From the NCBI GenBank assembly GCA_050084515.1, contig CM114272.1, positions 21,328,001 to 21,392,000 of the forward strand: a stretch of 64,000 bases of DNA. The letters run 5' to 3'. How positions within the stretch are numbered: position 1 is the first letter of the stretch; each line of letters starts with the position of its first letter. The translations under genes and the position numbers were made by a program. The notes beneath the pieces were generated by a model. It was not told the origin of the DNA. It worked only from the letters and a program-made list of their open reading frames with translations, and did not search any database. Of this stretch, positions 8,991-20,942 are shown in pieces. Source of the DNA: Blasia pusilla (Eukaryota; Marchantiophyta; Marchantiopsida; Blasiales).

Positions 8991-10230
8991 AAAGTAAGAA
9001 AACAGAATTTTGAGTCATGATAATTTATGAACATAATTTTCTAATTAAAGTTTATGCGTGTAGGTTTAGAGTAAAAATGTAAGTCGAGTTCAGTACTTAT
9101 AAATCGGTTGCGAATTTAATAACCTAGACTAGTACTGAGAAGTTAGAAATTTTGGTAAGGTCAAAAAAATGAATGTCACGAGAATAATGAGATTGAATTG
9201 AAAGTTTATTATCGTATGGTATCACTAGTAAGGTGCTCATGCGATGCATCTTAAATAAAAATTTGTTGAAGAGCTTTTGAAAGTGTATAGCCCTCGAAAA
9301 GACTATGATGCTTGCATAAAATTCTTTTTGAAATATTTTCTTTCCCTAATTGAAAAATCACTCTCTAATTAAGTTAAGTCCGTCTTCTAACGACTGTTCT
9401 AATCAGAAGAAATTGTGAAGAGTGTATCATACCTATCCAAAATCAAAAAGTATGAAGACGAATAATGTAATATATATGAAGTGGTCTATGAAGGACTATG
9501 AACTGAAATTCACTATGTTGAGCTCCCGCAAACTTCAAACTTCTTACCGGATCCATAATGACTAGCACGTTTATGAAGCTAATTTGGTGACTTTATTTCT
9601 ATAATGAGTACACCACACCACGCCAACTGTAGATTAGGATTGATTTTTTTCAATCACTGTGTGTAGATCACAATAGATGACGTAGTGCTCACAAGATCTA
9701 CGACGGAGCAGAACTCTCGAGTTCTCCTGGTCACCCACTTATGAGGAGACAAAAGTATTCTTGAAGAGTTCTCCAAACGATAGGAGCAGGGGTCAATTTA
9801 TGCCAATGAATCTCGCTGTAGTAGCAGTATCGATCACGGGTGGTGCTCATACCGTTCCTTTGATCCTATTAGTATTTGACTCATAACGATGCAGCACCCG
9901 CAACAACACTTTTGAACCCGGGAAGCTGAAATCTACCTCTGCTTCAAAGCAATCGGGGGTGGAATGGGCAGGCAGGAGTGCGCATTTTAGACCATTTTAC
10001 ATCAATCCGACTTCTATTGCAAAACGATCGGAAATTAGCAATGAATCCAACATCAGTCGCCGAATTATCGGAGATGGGATTTTTTGGGTGGATTTCATTC
10101 CAGGCCACGTCGGGATCAAAGGATCTATTCACAGCAACACATCGCGCAAAACCGATGGCAGAACCATTTCCGCACTTTTTGAGGTGATAGTGCTCCTTCT
10201 TATCATGCACTGGATCTTCGCGGTCGATGT
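8991..10230. other. Unassigned
   Basis: No supported gene or repeat. Short open frames at 9,944-10,240 (minus) and 9,959-10,393 (plus) overlap each other and run into the dispersed repeat that follows. I see no family in either. Confidence 0.4.
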
Positions 10231-10239
10231 GAGAAAACA

Positions 10240-10625
10240 AAAAGTGACGAAATCACTGAAATCTTTACAAAACTTAGAGATACAAAGTGGCCTAGTCCGT
10301 TCGTGGGCTCACAAAAGAGCTTCGATGGAACCTGAACTGGGAGATAACTCGACATACGAGAATGCGCTACCCCTGCGGCTCTTGACTATTTGACTACTCG
10401 GGGAAACTAGGGTTTTATTTATCTTTGTTTCTATTAATAGAAAAATTCTATATTGCATCAGGGTGCCCCGTACCCTGATGCAATATAGAGTTAGATAAAC
10501 CTAGTAACGCTACTCCTAAAACCACCTACGTCATATTACTATGACTCCTTCGACGTCTAAGTTGGAACCATCAATCTAGGCTTCTCCTCATACAAGGGGG
10601 CCGATCAGATTAAAGGTGCTTAGAG
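10240..10625. repeat. Dispersed repeat Y, copy 1, containing an 18-bp hairpin
   Basis: The segment is repeated in the same orientation at about 59,890-60,250. Shared landmarks include GAGATACAAAGTGGCCTAGT, TATTTGACTACT, TTGATGCAATATA-like sequence, TACGTCATATTA, GACGTCTAAGT and CCATCAATCTAGGCTTC. Copy 1 has an 18-bp perfect inverted repeat at 10,447-10,464 and 10,472-10,489 with a 7-nt loop; copy 2 has only one arm. Length and lack of coding sequence fit a MITE or an LTR fragment, but I found no convincing termini. Confidence 0.6.
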
Positions 10626-13390
10626 AAGTGGATGTTGAGAATCCAACAGTCGAACAAAGCAATGTAAGCGCATTTGGCTAATTCACTCTCTTCAAATAGT
10701 GCGCTTTGAGTCACTGATTCGAAGTTTGCTCAAGTGCAGTCTAAATTGTGTGCCACTCCATCGATTTCTTCAATTCTGTCCGCGGATGATTTACTTTGGT
10801 GTAACTGGGCTCCGACAAGTTGATAAAATTTCTCTACCGTTCTAGGGTCTTGTTGGATTCGGTGATTGTTGAACACTTTGCAACATTTCATAATTCTCTT
10901 GTCCTCCAACGAGAATGGAAGTTGAATTTCTTATTTGCAAGTAGAAGCCATGTAGAGTCTCCACTCGAGTTGGATTAATGTTACTTCGTCCAAAGGAGTT
11001 TACATACCTGCTCGGTTTCTTCACATAAATTGACTTATCTATCTACAAGAGTGTCCCCGATGAGATCTCGCACCCGCTCACTACCTCATTCACCGTGAAG
11101 ATTTGATTCCGTGTTGTCCAAGTTCATGGAGAGAATGAATTGCATTTACATTATTCCACACATGCAAGTTTACCTTGCAAATTTTGGTATGGAGATTCAG
11201 GTTTCTCTGCCGGTTACAAGAGAGGGCTTAACCAATTCATATATTTCTTGTCTTGGTATAAGCGGTTGTCCTCTCAAGAAAATTCCAACGACACGTTTAG
11301 AACTGCAGACTTCGAAGGTCCAAGATTGAGGAGCGCTTTGTAGAAAATTCTCTAGATCAAGTAAAAATCTTCTTGTTGGAGAGGTAAATGTGTTCCAAGG
11401 TCTTGTAGATTCCTAAGGGTGTGCTCCCATGGGGAAGCATTTTGAAAACTCCTAAGCGATGAACCTTCAAATTTCTATTCAAATACTCCCTTTTGGGTGC
11501 CTTTATCTCCCTTCGCGACATCAAGAATTTATCAGGAATACATTTTATTACCTTAACAAATTTTAAGGAAGGTAATAACATGCCAAGAAGAGGAGTACAG
11601 CGGAAGAAAATAGCGACAAATTAGCACAAACACCAACTGACCGAGGTGCACGATTAATATCTTGGAACAAATTTCCCAGTAACACCATCGGTTGGTCATA
11701 CGTGAGTGGACAATGAGGTGAGCTAGCGCTCCCCAACTCTTTAGGCTTAACATATCAACACCAAAATTTGTGCATATTGTAAGGCCATAAGATATGTTGC
11801 TGAAAAAGTGACTATTCAATAAAAGGAGTAGGTCATTGATTCTCAAGGAAGTGATGAACACATATTTATAGGAAAATATCAAAAGACTTATATATTATAA
11901 AAGGAATAAATTCATCGATCGCGTGTCTCACAATATAACTTAACTCTTTGATTTTTATCGTTGCTTCGGCTGCCGAACCTTTAGTACATGCCATTCGACA
12001 CATCAACTCAAAATGTGTTAGATAAGCAACCACCACATTATATAGTATCTGAAGTCTACCTTGAGACATAGTAAGATGAATTCTTTGACAGGAGGTTGCT
12101 CATACAGTTGAAGGTAGGACATGTCTTGCCCAATGGTGTACTTTGCACTACTACCAACTAATGATACAACGTCTCTAATCACACCATGTGTGGATGTTCT
12201 TTCTCCATTGTGTGCATATAGGTAAATATGAAAACCCTTCGCATGAATGGATTTCCTTAAAAACCCTTTGCCAAATGCGGTGAATTAAAATATTTCTGGG
12301 TTTCCTGAACCCTTCATTATTTCAAATTTCCTTGAACTCGTGATTCTAGGTAAAATGAGGACTTAAGTTTGTTTAATCTGAATCACAATCTTCTTTACAA
12401 CAACAGTTCCACTCACCTTTTTTGGTGTGCAATTGACTCTCTAGATTATTCCACCAAGGATCAACGTATGAGAGATAAAATGTTCTTGATGTTTATTGAA
12501 CATTTTTTCTCGACATCTCGGGCGTGCTATGTCTCACAATTGATTCACTCATAGTCAACTTGCAAAGACGAGCTTACGGTCGACCATTCAAATATTGTCT
12601 CGGATGTACTTCTGTTAACTGACGAGAGAAGAGTTTTATTTGTAATTTGTAAAAAAACATTGTTATTGCGAGCTGGGTAGCCGTCCTTTGGAAAAAAAAT
12701 CATGATGAAATCCTGGCGAGCCCGGGGATCACGAATCAACGGTTCTATGATGAACATGTGCACGTATTATAGCGAGTGCATGGAATGAAATGAGGTCGCC
12801 CTGACATGCCGTGCTTGGTCAACTATGTGATGGGGAAAGTGAGGAACAAGGTTGCCTTTACCTCAATGACATTCGAATGCAGATTGAAGGTTATGCTATT
12901 AGGTTTACAGTATGCGAAAATGGAACTGCAGTTCTAATTATGTCTAAAGTCTTTGTCCTACAATAGTGGTGTCATCAGGAGGAATATTGTATGGTTAGTT
13001 ATCAGAACTGAAGTGCTGATGTGGGTGAAATCTTCGTGACCGCAAGAAATCAAACATTACAGATTATGAAACTAAATTTTTCTACGGCCCATGTACAACA
13101 GAAGCGGCAAAAGTTCAAATGTGGCGCACAACCATGGATGGATTAGAGAAAGGATAGACTTTGCAACGGTTCGCCCGTTGGGCCGCGGGTATACAACATG
13201 GAAATAAGTACAACAGGTGCGTTGAGAGGCTACCTATTTCGTAGGTCTCTATCTTCAATGTGGTTGTAGGAAGTAAGGAACAAGTCCCAAATTCTCCTCT
13301 TCTTCTACAAACAGAAGAGAAAATAAACTAGTTCAACATCAATTGGAACATGTCCGCAGAAGGGCTTGTTCCCGCTACGCATCAGCTCCA
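10626..13390. other. Mostly unassigned; scattered short minus-strand open frames
   Basis: Open frames of 60-109 codons occur on the minus strand (11,357-11,581; 11,553-11,882; 11,866-12,069). They overlap in different frames, as a decayed gene with frameshifts would, but no domain is recognisable. Nothing else supportable was seen. Confidence 0.3.
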
Positions 13391-13565
13391 TCCAACGGAA
13401 TCGGATCTTAAGCGTCAATTGAATATCATTCAAAACAAAATTCGGAACTCTAGTTCCAAATTATTTCTGACCTATCGCCTATCATCCAAGACTCTTGAAA
13501 TTCCTCTTGGCGATAGCCCTACAATAGCCCACGAAAGGAGCTCTTCCGGAAATAACTCCGAATGG
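13391..13565. repeat. Single unit of the satellite-like family (reverse orientation)
   Basis: The unit contains GGAACTCTAGTTCCAAAT, CCTATCGCCTATCATCCAAG and GGCGATAGCCCTACAATAGC, matching the units at 18.28-18.80 kb in order and orientation. It is the reverse complement of the array at 3.8-5.6 kb. Confidence 0.6.
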
Positions 13566-13789
13566 GATTTGAAAAGATAATTAAACACCGATTAGAACCC
13601 TAGAGATTGATGCCTAGAGGGTGTATTGGGCTCCAGGGTATGTGTCCAATATTGGTCGCGAGGCGTATGATGGGATAGTGACGGCGGAGAGACCTACACC
13701 ATCAGCTCAAAGGCTAAATGGAGAGGATGGCTATGAAAGTGGTGAGGTGGCAGAGACCTCTCATAGTAGAGGACCACCAAGTTTTAGTC

Positions 13790-14160
13790 ATACAATGGAG
13801 TTCTTGCGATAGTTGGGGAGGCTCTACCAAGGCGTACGGACCGACAAGCTGAAGAGTCTACACGATTTTCAGTAGAGATCGGGTGAGAGTCTGAGGGAGG
13901 CGTTCACGCGCATGCGACGGTTGACCATAGCCACATACGGGGTGATTGAGGCGTAGTTACTGCAGTATTGGTACAGGGTGCTCGATAAGGAGCTACGGAG
14001 GAGAGTTCACGATGCAATGTTGCTTCAAACGACAAAGCCCAAATTGAAGGTGGTCTTCGAGTTGTCTGAACGGGTAGAGCTCAACATGAGTGAGGAGCAG
14101 GTGGTGACCACGGGATTCTCATGGGATTCGAGGGTCAATGAGTAGGAGTAGACCCACATG
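13790..14160 (+). pseudogene. Decayed Ty3/gypsy gag remnant
   Basis: Translation of the plus strand gives a retrotransposon gag-like run with in-frame stops. It contains RLYQGVRTDKLKSLHDFQ, then SGESLREAFTRMRRLTIAT, then a YWYRVLDKELRRRVHD segment and LSERVELN. The pattern of a compact helical capsid region with a RSGESLREAFTRMRRL core is typical of plant gypsy gag. Stops replace glutamine and glutamate codons (TAG in CAG or GAG positions). The element seems to continue into the decayed pol region near 15.5 kb and lies upstream of a second-family LTR. Confidence 0.55.
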
Positions 14161-15552
14161 TGCCTCACCATGCACTTGTACCACGGGAGCGGGTTGGTGG
14201 GCCTAGAGAGTAGGGCGGGTATCGTGAGCCGATGAGGCAATGGCCTGTACTGACATATGTTTCCCAGCAAGGACCAGGGTTGGCTTGTTTGACGACACAT
14301 AGGTAGAGGGACTGCCCACAACATGGGAGAGGGCCACGGGTGCCTTTGATTGCTCAGGAGCCACACTAGCTACTCTCAGCTCCGAGCCTACCTGTAGCTG
14401 CATCATCGTCATGGCAGCAATCCTCTGCTCCAATTGTTTGGTGTGCGTAAGGAGCGCTGCATTTGGTGCACGTCCTCCATTTCTTGTGATTGGTGATGGC
14501 ACTCTACCACCATGATTATCCACCACTCAATCTCTACCAACTCTCCCGCCATCAAGTCCTCTTCCTACCTCTGGACGTACCTCCTAGCGGAGATCATAAC
14601 ACCTATCCCTAGTATGACCATATCGGTGACAATTATCATATTGCAACTATGGTGGGGCCATCCTCTATGGCTCCTGAGGATTCTATGGGGATGGTATTTA
14701 TATGAAGTGCGGTTCAAGTTGAGGCTGCTGCGATGGTTACTCGGGGTCCTGCGAGAGTAATCGAGCCATCGAGAGGTGGGGTTGAGATTGACCCACAGGA
14801 GGGGATCGATGGGTGGCAGGCTAGGGTTCCCTAGTTGTTCATATTTTTGGAGGCACTACATACACCATCGATGGTGCCTCGACAATCGTTAGTACCCACA
14901 GGTGGGACAAGTGCGCTGAAGTCACGAAGAGTTGGAGAGACAACTCCTTTTCCGGCTCGGGTGGAGCCTGTGTCAACCATGTTGTTGGAGGTGGCCACTA
15001 GGATGAGCCAGCTCTCTTGTTTTCTACAATGGAGTTGGCAACGTTGGGAGCTGGACCAGCGGAGGTGTTCTGATTGGCCGCCATGTTATCTGAACGTGGA
15101 GAGGTGATTGCCTCTCGTTCAGAGGTAGTTGAGGAGGTGGTGGACTTGCCCTTGGAGCAAGTGCTCGGAATGTCCCCCATTGAGTCATGGCATGCCGCGG
15201 AGAAGTTGGTAGATATGCCAACTCAAACGGACATAGACCGAGCCATGATCACACGAGGTGTGGTGTTGTTGGATAACCGAGCATGAGTGTTTTGCTTGGT
15301 TAGTCCCACATGTACGGTGTACCATCCGCAGCGCGTCCTACTTGATTTGGAAGCGCATCCCTTGCTATTAAGTGAACACGGCATGTTTAGCGTTGGGTTT
15401 ACGGAAAGGCGACATCAAGCATTGTCCTTTTCAGATACTGATCTCTATTGGGGGCGTATCATCCACGCAGTTCATGATTGGACAAGAGTTGGTGGTTAGA
15501 CTCCAGCCAAAGCATGAGTTACCCGAGTGCGATGGTGGGCACTCGGGTGATT
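14161..15552. other. Decayed interior of the plus-strand gypsy element, no clear domain
   Basis: Open frames of 60-113 codons occur on both strands, several overlapping. By position this should be the gag-pol junction of the decayed gypsy element, but I could not read a zinc knuckle or protease active site. The minus-strand frames may simply be antisense. Confidence 0.35.
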
Positions 15553-15780
15553 ACGACATTGGCAGAGTCGTACGATGTGTTGGTAGGGAGTACGGTGTTC
15601 TATCCCCTTGGGTTCATTCTGAATTTTTGGGAGGAGACGGTTTCTTATGGGTGAGGGTTGCGATCAGTTAATGGATGGGTGAGCCATCTATCAATGTTGT
15701 TTGCAGGGAGTAGTGGTGATCGACCACGTGAGGATACGGTGACCACGTTGGCAACATTCATAGATGGTGTTTGCTGATTA
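15553..15780 (+). pseudogene. Decayed gypsy pol remnant (protease-like C-terminal part)
   Basis: The plus strand reads TLAESYDVLVGSTVFYPLGF and then FWEETVSYG before a stop, continuing open for another ~35 codons. A segment of the form SYDVLVG..FYPLGF matches the place where retropepsins of gypsy elements carry DVILGMDWL-like sequence. The match is by pattern only. Its position after the gag remnant on the same strand supports one decayed element. Confidence 0.4.
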
Positions 15781-16127
15781 GGAGGGTTCATGGAGACGAT
15801 CACACATGCGGAGGACATTCCCATAGCAAATAGTCCCATAGAGAGACATGCCAGGGTGGATGTCTCTTCCCATGGTACGGAGCTTTGTTATTATTGTTGG
15901 GGACAAGCATTGAGATGCGTGGAGTGCTGATGAGCTCGTGAGGCAGGCATGGAACCGTGCCTATGTTTGGGGCAGGGGGATCAACACGGTGGATTTCTAC
16001 AGTGTGGCAGTATTGCGGGGACAATGACACCGATGATGCTAGATGTGTATAGGATAGGAGATCATATCGATAAGCATGTCCATTTGGAGTTAGGGGGACC
16101 CAACTGCCAGCTAGGGGGGCGGTTGTG

Positions 16128-16262
16128 GGGTCCTAGTGTATATGCGTGAGTATGTTTCATTTATGTGTGGATCTACCCGTATGTTGGGGAAGATCGGTGT
16201 TGTGTGGTATGTAGATGTGACCAGCAATGTGGGTTGTGTAGCGATGTGTATGCCCATGATAA
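16128..16262. repeat. Second LTR family: terminal part, abutting a fuller copy
   Basis: About 130 bp nearly duplicates 16,795-16,934: shared landmarks are GTGTGGATCTACCCGTATG, TTGGGGAAGAT, GTGTTGTGTGGTATGTAGA and GCGATGTGTATG. It ends just before the start of the fuller copy, giving an LTR-end/LTR-start junction. Confidence 0.6.
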
Positions 16263-16263
16263 T

Positions 16264-16934
16264 TGTCACATCTTATTTCGACGTAGGTAGAGTTCTATGG
16301 TGTTGAGGGTATAGAGAGTCAACAGGCTGTTTGGGTGTAACTTAAACCCAAGATGTCGGATGAGGTTGGCGATAAGTCTGTGGTGTCGAGAATGTTGTTT
16401 ATGGCAATTTCCCAATTTTGGTTTTAGTCCGTCAGGTGACCCGTTGACCAATTTTCCTATTTTGGTTTTAGTCTATTAGGTGATCCGTTGACCGAGTCAA
16501 TGGTCACCTGTTAACCTGTGCACGCAGGTTATCGTTGGTATGGCTCTTTTTGGGGGAAGAGCCTTTTGGCTCTTCTCAAGGGTATAAGAGTGAGGAAGAT
16601 GGCTTTCCCAAGTCATCTTTCTCATGTTAAGCCTTAGAAGCGCCTCTCTTGCATAGACGTATGTGGGTGTATAGGAGTTACAGTGCTAGCATCCGAATTC
16701 CCTCATGGCAGAGGATGGATGTGGTTCGATATATCGATGTAAATTCATAAGTGGAGTTTTAGGCCGGGTGAGCCATTTTTACTACTCTTGATTTTAGTTG
16801 TGGTCCAAGTGTATACGCGTGAGTATATTTCATTTATGTGTGGATCTACCCGTATGTTGGGGAAGATTGGTGTTGTGTGGTATGTAGATGTGACCAAAAA
16901 TGTGGGTTGTTTGGCGATGTGTATGCGCAAAACA
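16264..16934 (+). mobile_element. LTR of a second retrotransposon family (plus orientation)
   Basis: The copy begins TGTCACATC and ends ...GCGCAAAACA. The reverse-oriented copy at 54,660-55,276 has ends TGTCACATC and GCACGACA. Shared internal landmarks are the CGGATGAGGTTG block, paired GGTGACC and GTTGACC motifs, CCTGTGCACGCAGGTTA and the inverted GAAGAGCCTTTTGGCTCTTC. No 5-bp target duplication was found. The upstream plus-strand gag/pol remnant makes it a candidate 3' LTR of that element, but this link is inferred. Confidence 0.6.
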
Positions 16935-17154
16935 ACCTATTCCTACATTAGCATACACCTCCGTCATATCCACAAATTTGTAATTTTGCAGATTAATACA
17001 TTTTTATTCAACATGAGTATGGATCTCTTCAAGGATGAAGACTATTTGAAGTAAAGTTTGTATATACAAGATTTTCTTAAATATTATTTTTACGTATTGG
17101 ATATTATGAGGAGTATTGGAGTGGATCATGAAGCTCCTAGGATAAGGCAGAGAG

Positions 17155-17451
17155 ATGGAATATCAAGGATTTGCCTTGAAGGAGAGGAAATCTAAAGACC
17201 AAGAGCAAAGCTTTGCAAAGACAACAAAGCCTAATCAAGAACCTGGTTATGGAGTGCTTTTCCCTTTAACGAAGCACAACGAAGAAGCAAAAGTACTTCG
17301 CTCTTCAACGAAGCACCAAGACCAAGCAGCAATGCTTCGTAGAAGAACGAAGCATTTGGAACAAGCGAGAAGAATGCACCGCTTTGTCTTCAAAAGAAGA
17401 GGAAGAGCTTTGTCCTTGAAGGAAGAAGAAGAGGTCCCGAATTTGCATTGA
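17155..17451 (+). CDS. Small ORF with an in-frame tandem repeat, function unknown
   Basis: This 98-codon open frame encodes a very basic, hydrophilic protein. Residues 39-77 are three 13-residue units, each starting TKH and continuing with E/Q/A- and then R-rich residues. The repeat is a 39-bp minisatellite, so the frame is preserved by unit length rather than necessarily by selection. No known domain, signal peptide or membrane segment is visible. It may be a chance ORF. Confidence 0.25.
   Translation: MEYQGFALKERKSKDQEQSFAKTTKPNQEPGYGVLFPLTKHNEEAKVLRSSTKHQDQAAMLRRRTKHLEQARRMHRFVFKRRGRALSLKEEEEVPNLH
17269..17385. repeat. 39-bp minisatellite, three units
   Basis: Three units start ACGAAGCA at 17,269, 17,308 and 17,347, exactly 39 bp apart. 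Unit ends are diverged. The second and third units together form a 10-bp perfect inverted repeat (AATGCTTCGT at 17,331-17,340 and ACGAAGCATT at 17,347-17,356). Confidence 0.75.
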
Positions 17452-17459
17452 AGAGAAGA

Positions 17460-18282
17460 CTAGTTGTGATTTCAAGCGGCACATCATTAGAGTAGTTAGG
17501 CTAGGAAGAGGCGTGACTTTTTGGAGCTGATAGGAAGGTAGGATAGTTATGACCAGCGAATTCGTAGGGATCACAATATGAGTCAAGAGAACCGTAGATT
17601 TAAGTAGTTAAAAGATCCCAATAGGTGCTTACTTAGCAAGAAGCCCTTCATATCATTGGTACTGATGTTGTTTGGAAGGATATTTAAGGATCATCAACGT
17701 AGTGATCAACATCATTCTCTTACGATGTCCTTATGTTGTAGGAATGGTCCAAGCGGGAGAGTAGTACCCTCTCGTGCTTGTATACACCTTGAAGCTTTCT
17801 TGTTCTTGATGGAATAGTAAAGAACCCATTGATGTGTGATGCAAATGTCTGAGAATTCTTATTGGGTCTGTAGAGTGAGGAGTGGATTAGGAGAGCAACA
17901 TTCACCAATAGAATAATCAACATCAAGATGTGAGAAATCTATTCGACAAAGAGTATCGTGCCAAGACGGATTGAGTTCCGAAAGTAGGAGAAGCCATCTT
18001 CTTGTGAGATCTCCGTGAGGTTCTTTGGTGTTGAGTGAAGATCTACGTGAGCGTGAATTCAATTCCACTAGAGAGAATCGAAGAAAGACATTGTGGAACT
18101 AATGGAGAGAAGAATAAAATGATAACTGATTGAACCCGACCTGTGTACACTAAACTACAACTATTGAAAGATAAACCCCAATTTAAACTCTATTTTCAGA
18201 TAATCATGATCCTCTCGGGGATCGAACTCATTAAATTACCATAAAATGATCAATTCTTATAATTCTTGTACATTATAACCTC
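17460..18282. other. Unassigned
   Basis: No supported gene or repeat; only open frames of about 70 codons without recognisable content. Confidence 0.4.
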
Positions 18283-18800
18283 CTACCAATGGAATTGGGT
18301 TTCGGGAGGCATTTGGAACTCTAGTTCCAAATGAGATCCGACCCACCACCGATCCTCCAAGATTTTGGAAAGTCTTCTGTGCGATAGACTTATAATAGCC
18401 AATGGAAGGAGATGTTCTAGAAATGACACACCTCTTGCCGATGGAATCGGGTTTCGAGAGGCATTTGCAACTCTAGTTCCAAATGAACTCTGACCCACCG
18501 GCTATCCTCCTTATATTTGAAAGGTCTTCTTGGCGAGTCCTAAAAATTTTCCCATGAAAGTAACTGGTCCAACTATGGCACAACTCCTACTGATGGAATC
18601 GGGTTTCAGAAGGCATTCCGAATTCTAGTTCTAAATGAGGTCCAGCCCATTGCCTATCCTCCAAGTATTTGGAGCATACTCTTGGCACTAGCCTTATAGT
18701 TGCCCACGGAAGGGGCCGATCGAGCTATGGAAGTACTCCCAATTTCGAAATGGGATCTCAAGAGCGAATTCAAGGGCATTTGAACCTATAGTTTCAAATG
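18283..18800. repeat. Satellite-like tandem units, reverse orientation (three units plus a partial)
   Basis: Units of about 150-165 bp begin near 18,290, 18,436 and 18,592. Each contains GGAATYGGGTTTCRGRAGGC, then a TGGAACTCTAGTTCCAAATG-type palindrome, then CTATCCTCC and a TTCTTGGCGA-like string. A fourth partial unit with TTTGAACCTATAGTTTCAAA ends near 18,800, and a stray TTGGAACTCAAGTTCCAAAT occurs at about 19,098. The family matches 3.8-5.6 kb in reverse complement. Confidence 0.7.
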
Positions 18801-19223
18801 GCAGGGATGTTATGTTCCAACCACTGAAGCAAAACTTAGTCAAGATTCTTCGGTATTTTTTGAAAAAATATCCACTACTAAGTCAAGTAAACTTTACAAC
18901 TGAAGCTATGGCTTTACTAAGTGCTAATTGTCAGTGTTTACTTCCATTCCCCCAATGAAGCCGACAGGCTTAATAGTACAAAGGTGACACTATTTACAAT
19001 TCAAGTACTAAAACCTCGAAGAAAATACATCCGTCATCTTTGACGTCAATTGCATATTCATCAGAGAACGCAAAATATTTCAATAGAATATCTCAGATTT
19101 GGAACTCAAGTTCCAAATGAGTATGATAACATATCCATCAACAATTGTACCCAACATACAAATCCAGAAAAATGCTTCACACTTAGAAGCTTTCATCATC
19201 TTCAATATGTTACATTTCACGTT

Positions 19224-19924
19224 CTATTTAGAAATGTACCCAATGACATCATTGTACAATATCATTCCAACTACCTTGTACCCTCTATGACTTCTCTTCC
19301 TCCTCAAGCGGAAGAGGGTCTTATCCTTGGCAATGTCGGTAACCTCCTTTGGCTCAACTTGACAAACATACTTATGGAATGTATTGGCATACTCACTCCA
19401 ACTAAACCTTCCCTCTCTTTGAGTCACAAAACTTTTGTGAAATCCACTTAGAGATCTTCCTTTAAAGTAATGTACATTTCTTGGAACTTATCATTATTCA
19501 ACTTTTGATACTGCTTGTCCAAAGTGTGTAAATCTACATCCCACTCCTTAGCCTTTCTGATGATGAAACTGAATAAATGTTGCTTAAGTTCGTGCAAGCA
19601 ACACTCGTAAAGGAAAAAATGTGCAGCTTCTTTCCCGGTCACTTGCAAAAAATATTCCTGTGGTCATTGGAGATCATTCCCTTTGATGGATAGTCGAATG
19701 TGTTATCCACCAAAGCAATTGCCTTTGAGTCGAAGAAGATTTGATATGCCTTATTACATTCCTAGTCCAGACGACGCCGAGGATATTTACAATGATAATG
19801 AACTTGGCTGTAACCCTTAGCACAAAGTGATGCACACGTAGGATGGCGATAAACACCTTGTCGATCCCTCGTATTGCACCATTTCATGCCACACAATGTC
19901 CATGCTCGCATTTTCCATGGCACC
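19224..19924 (-). pseudogene. Decayed unknown gene, downstream half (interrupted by the chromovirus)
   Basis: On the minus strand this half begins right at the chromovirus target site. It reads GAMENASMDIVWHEMVQYEG in frame with the upstream half, then breaks into other frames. Later parts show DNTFDYPSKGMISND, KEWDVDLHTLDKQYQKLNND and RFSWSEYANTFHKYVCQVEP in alternating frames. A C/H-rich patch (CAKGYSQVHYHCKYPRRR) could be a metal-binding region. I do not recognise the protein. It reads like a real but decayed coding sequence with three or more frameshifts or stops. Confidence 0.45.
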
Positions 19925-19929
19925 ATAAG
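19925..19929. repeat. Target-site duplication of the chromovirus (left)
   Basis: ATAAG lies directly before the left LTR and is repeated at 27,316-27,320 after the right LTR. A 5-bp duplication is typical of Ty3/gypsy integrase. Confidence 0.9.
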
Positions 19930-20942
19930 TGTCGTGCGCCTACTCTCCTTGAACGTTAATCTTGTTTGTTACGGAAGCGTGCGTTCAGTAGGTCACGCTC
20001 TCAACGCTGATCTACATCCAAACACGCACTTTGGTTAGTCGGGTCTTGGATCAATCAGCGGGATTACTTTCCGAGTTCTCGTCTCGGACTCTCTCTTCAA
20101 GCTCAACCTTCCTAGTTTCGCGGTTTCCAACACGGGCAAGTCTCAAAGACTTGGGAGACTTTTGGTCGGTTCAGAACTGAAACGGCGTTTCGCGCCTAGC
20201 GGTTCCAATGTCCGATGAACATCCAATGAGTTCCTCACCAAGACTCGCACGGAAGTGAATTGGTTGGAATCCAAGTGTGGCGCACAAAGTCCACTCCCTT
20301 GGATCAGGTTTGGGTTTCGGGTTTCGCGCCAAACTCCCGTTTCATCCGTGCCTCAAACGCCGTTTGGCGCCCAAAGTGGGGTTTCGTTTCCCGAGACATC
20401 TCAGAGAAGGTACTCCCTTACTAGTACTTCTGGGGATCTCCGGGGCCCCTACATTTAGGAAAGACACCGGGCCCCTCCATTGGCCCTCAACCCGATTGCT
20501 CTCTGAATCGTTTTCGGCCAATATCTCAGCCTGTACTTATGCGTTTGCTGAGATCTTTGGTGCGTTGGAAGCGTCTTGAGATCAGCTTTCCAACGCGCCC
20601 TTACTTGTCCCCGAACGCATCTCGGAGCTCAACGTTATGGTCCTAAACACAGTCAGATTCTCCCAAACGCTAGTCATGTTCCAAACTCGGTTCTCACCTC
20701 TTTGGCAACCAACCTCCAAGACTCAACTCATCTCAAGTCTCGGCTCGCGTTTGGTCTAGGTTTCTGGTCGCGACCACTAACGCATGAAACGCACAACTGT
20801 TCCGCATTTCGTCTCTTAGACTTTTCCAAGAGACTCTACCAAACGCTCTCCAAAGCGCAAACCTCGCGGCGTGAGTTCCTTTGAGTTCTGGATGTTTCGC
20901 TTGGCGCGTATTTGGTGTTGTTTGGTTATGAGGGTCGCGACA
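19930..20942 (-). repeat. 3' LTR of the chromovirus
   Basis: This 1,013-bp LTR reads TGTCGTGCGCC...GTCGCGACA on the plus strand, with perfect 5-bp inverted ends TGTCG/CGACA. On the element's own strand it is the 3' LTR. The first ~205 bp (plus-strand order) is identical to the other LTR. The rest differs by about 22 small gaps and about three substitutions by eye. Confidence 0.92.

Noticed and set aside
14203-14526. Minus-strand 107-codon ORF with LTHTKQLEQRIAAMTMMQLQ
   Set aside because: It looks mildly protein-like but overlaps another minus-strand frame and lies antisense to the decayed gypsy interior; there is no family support.
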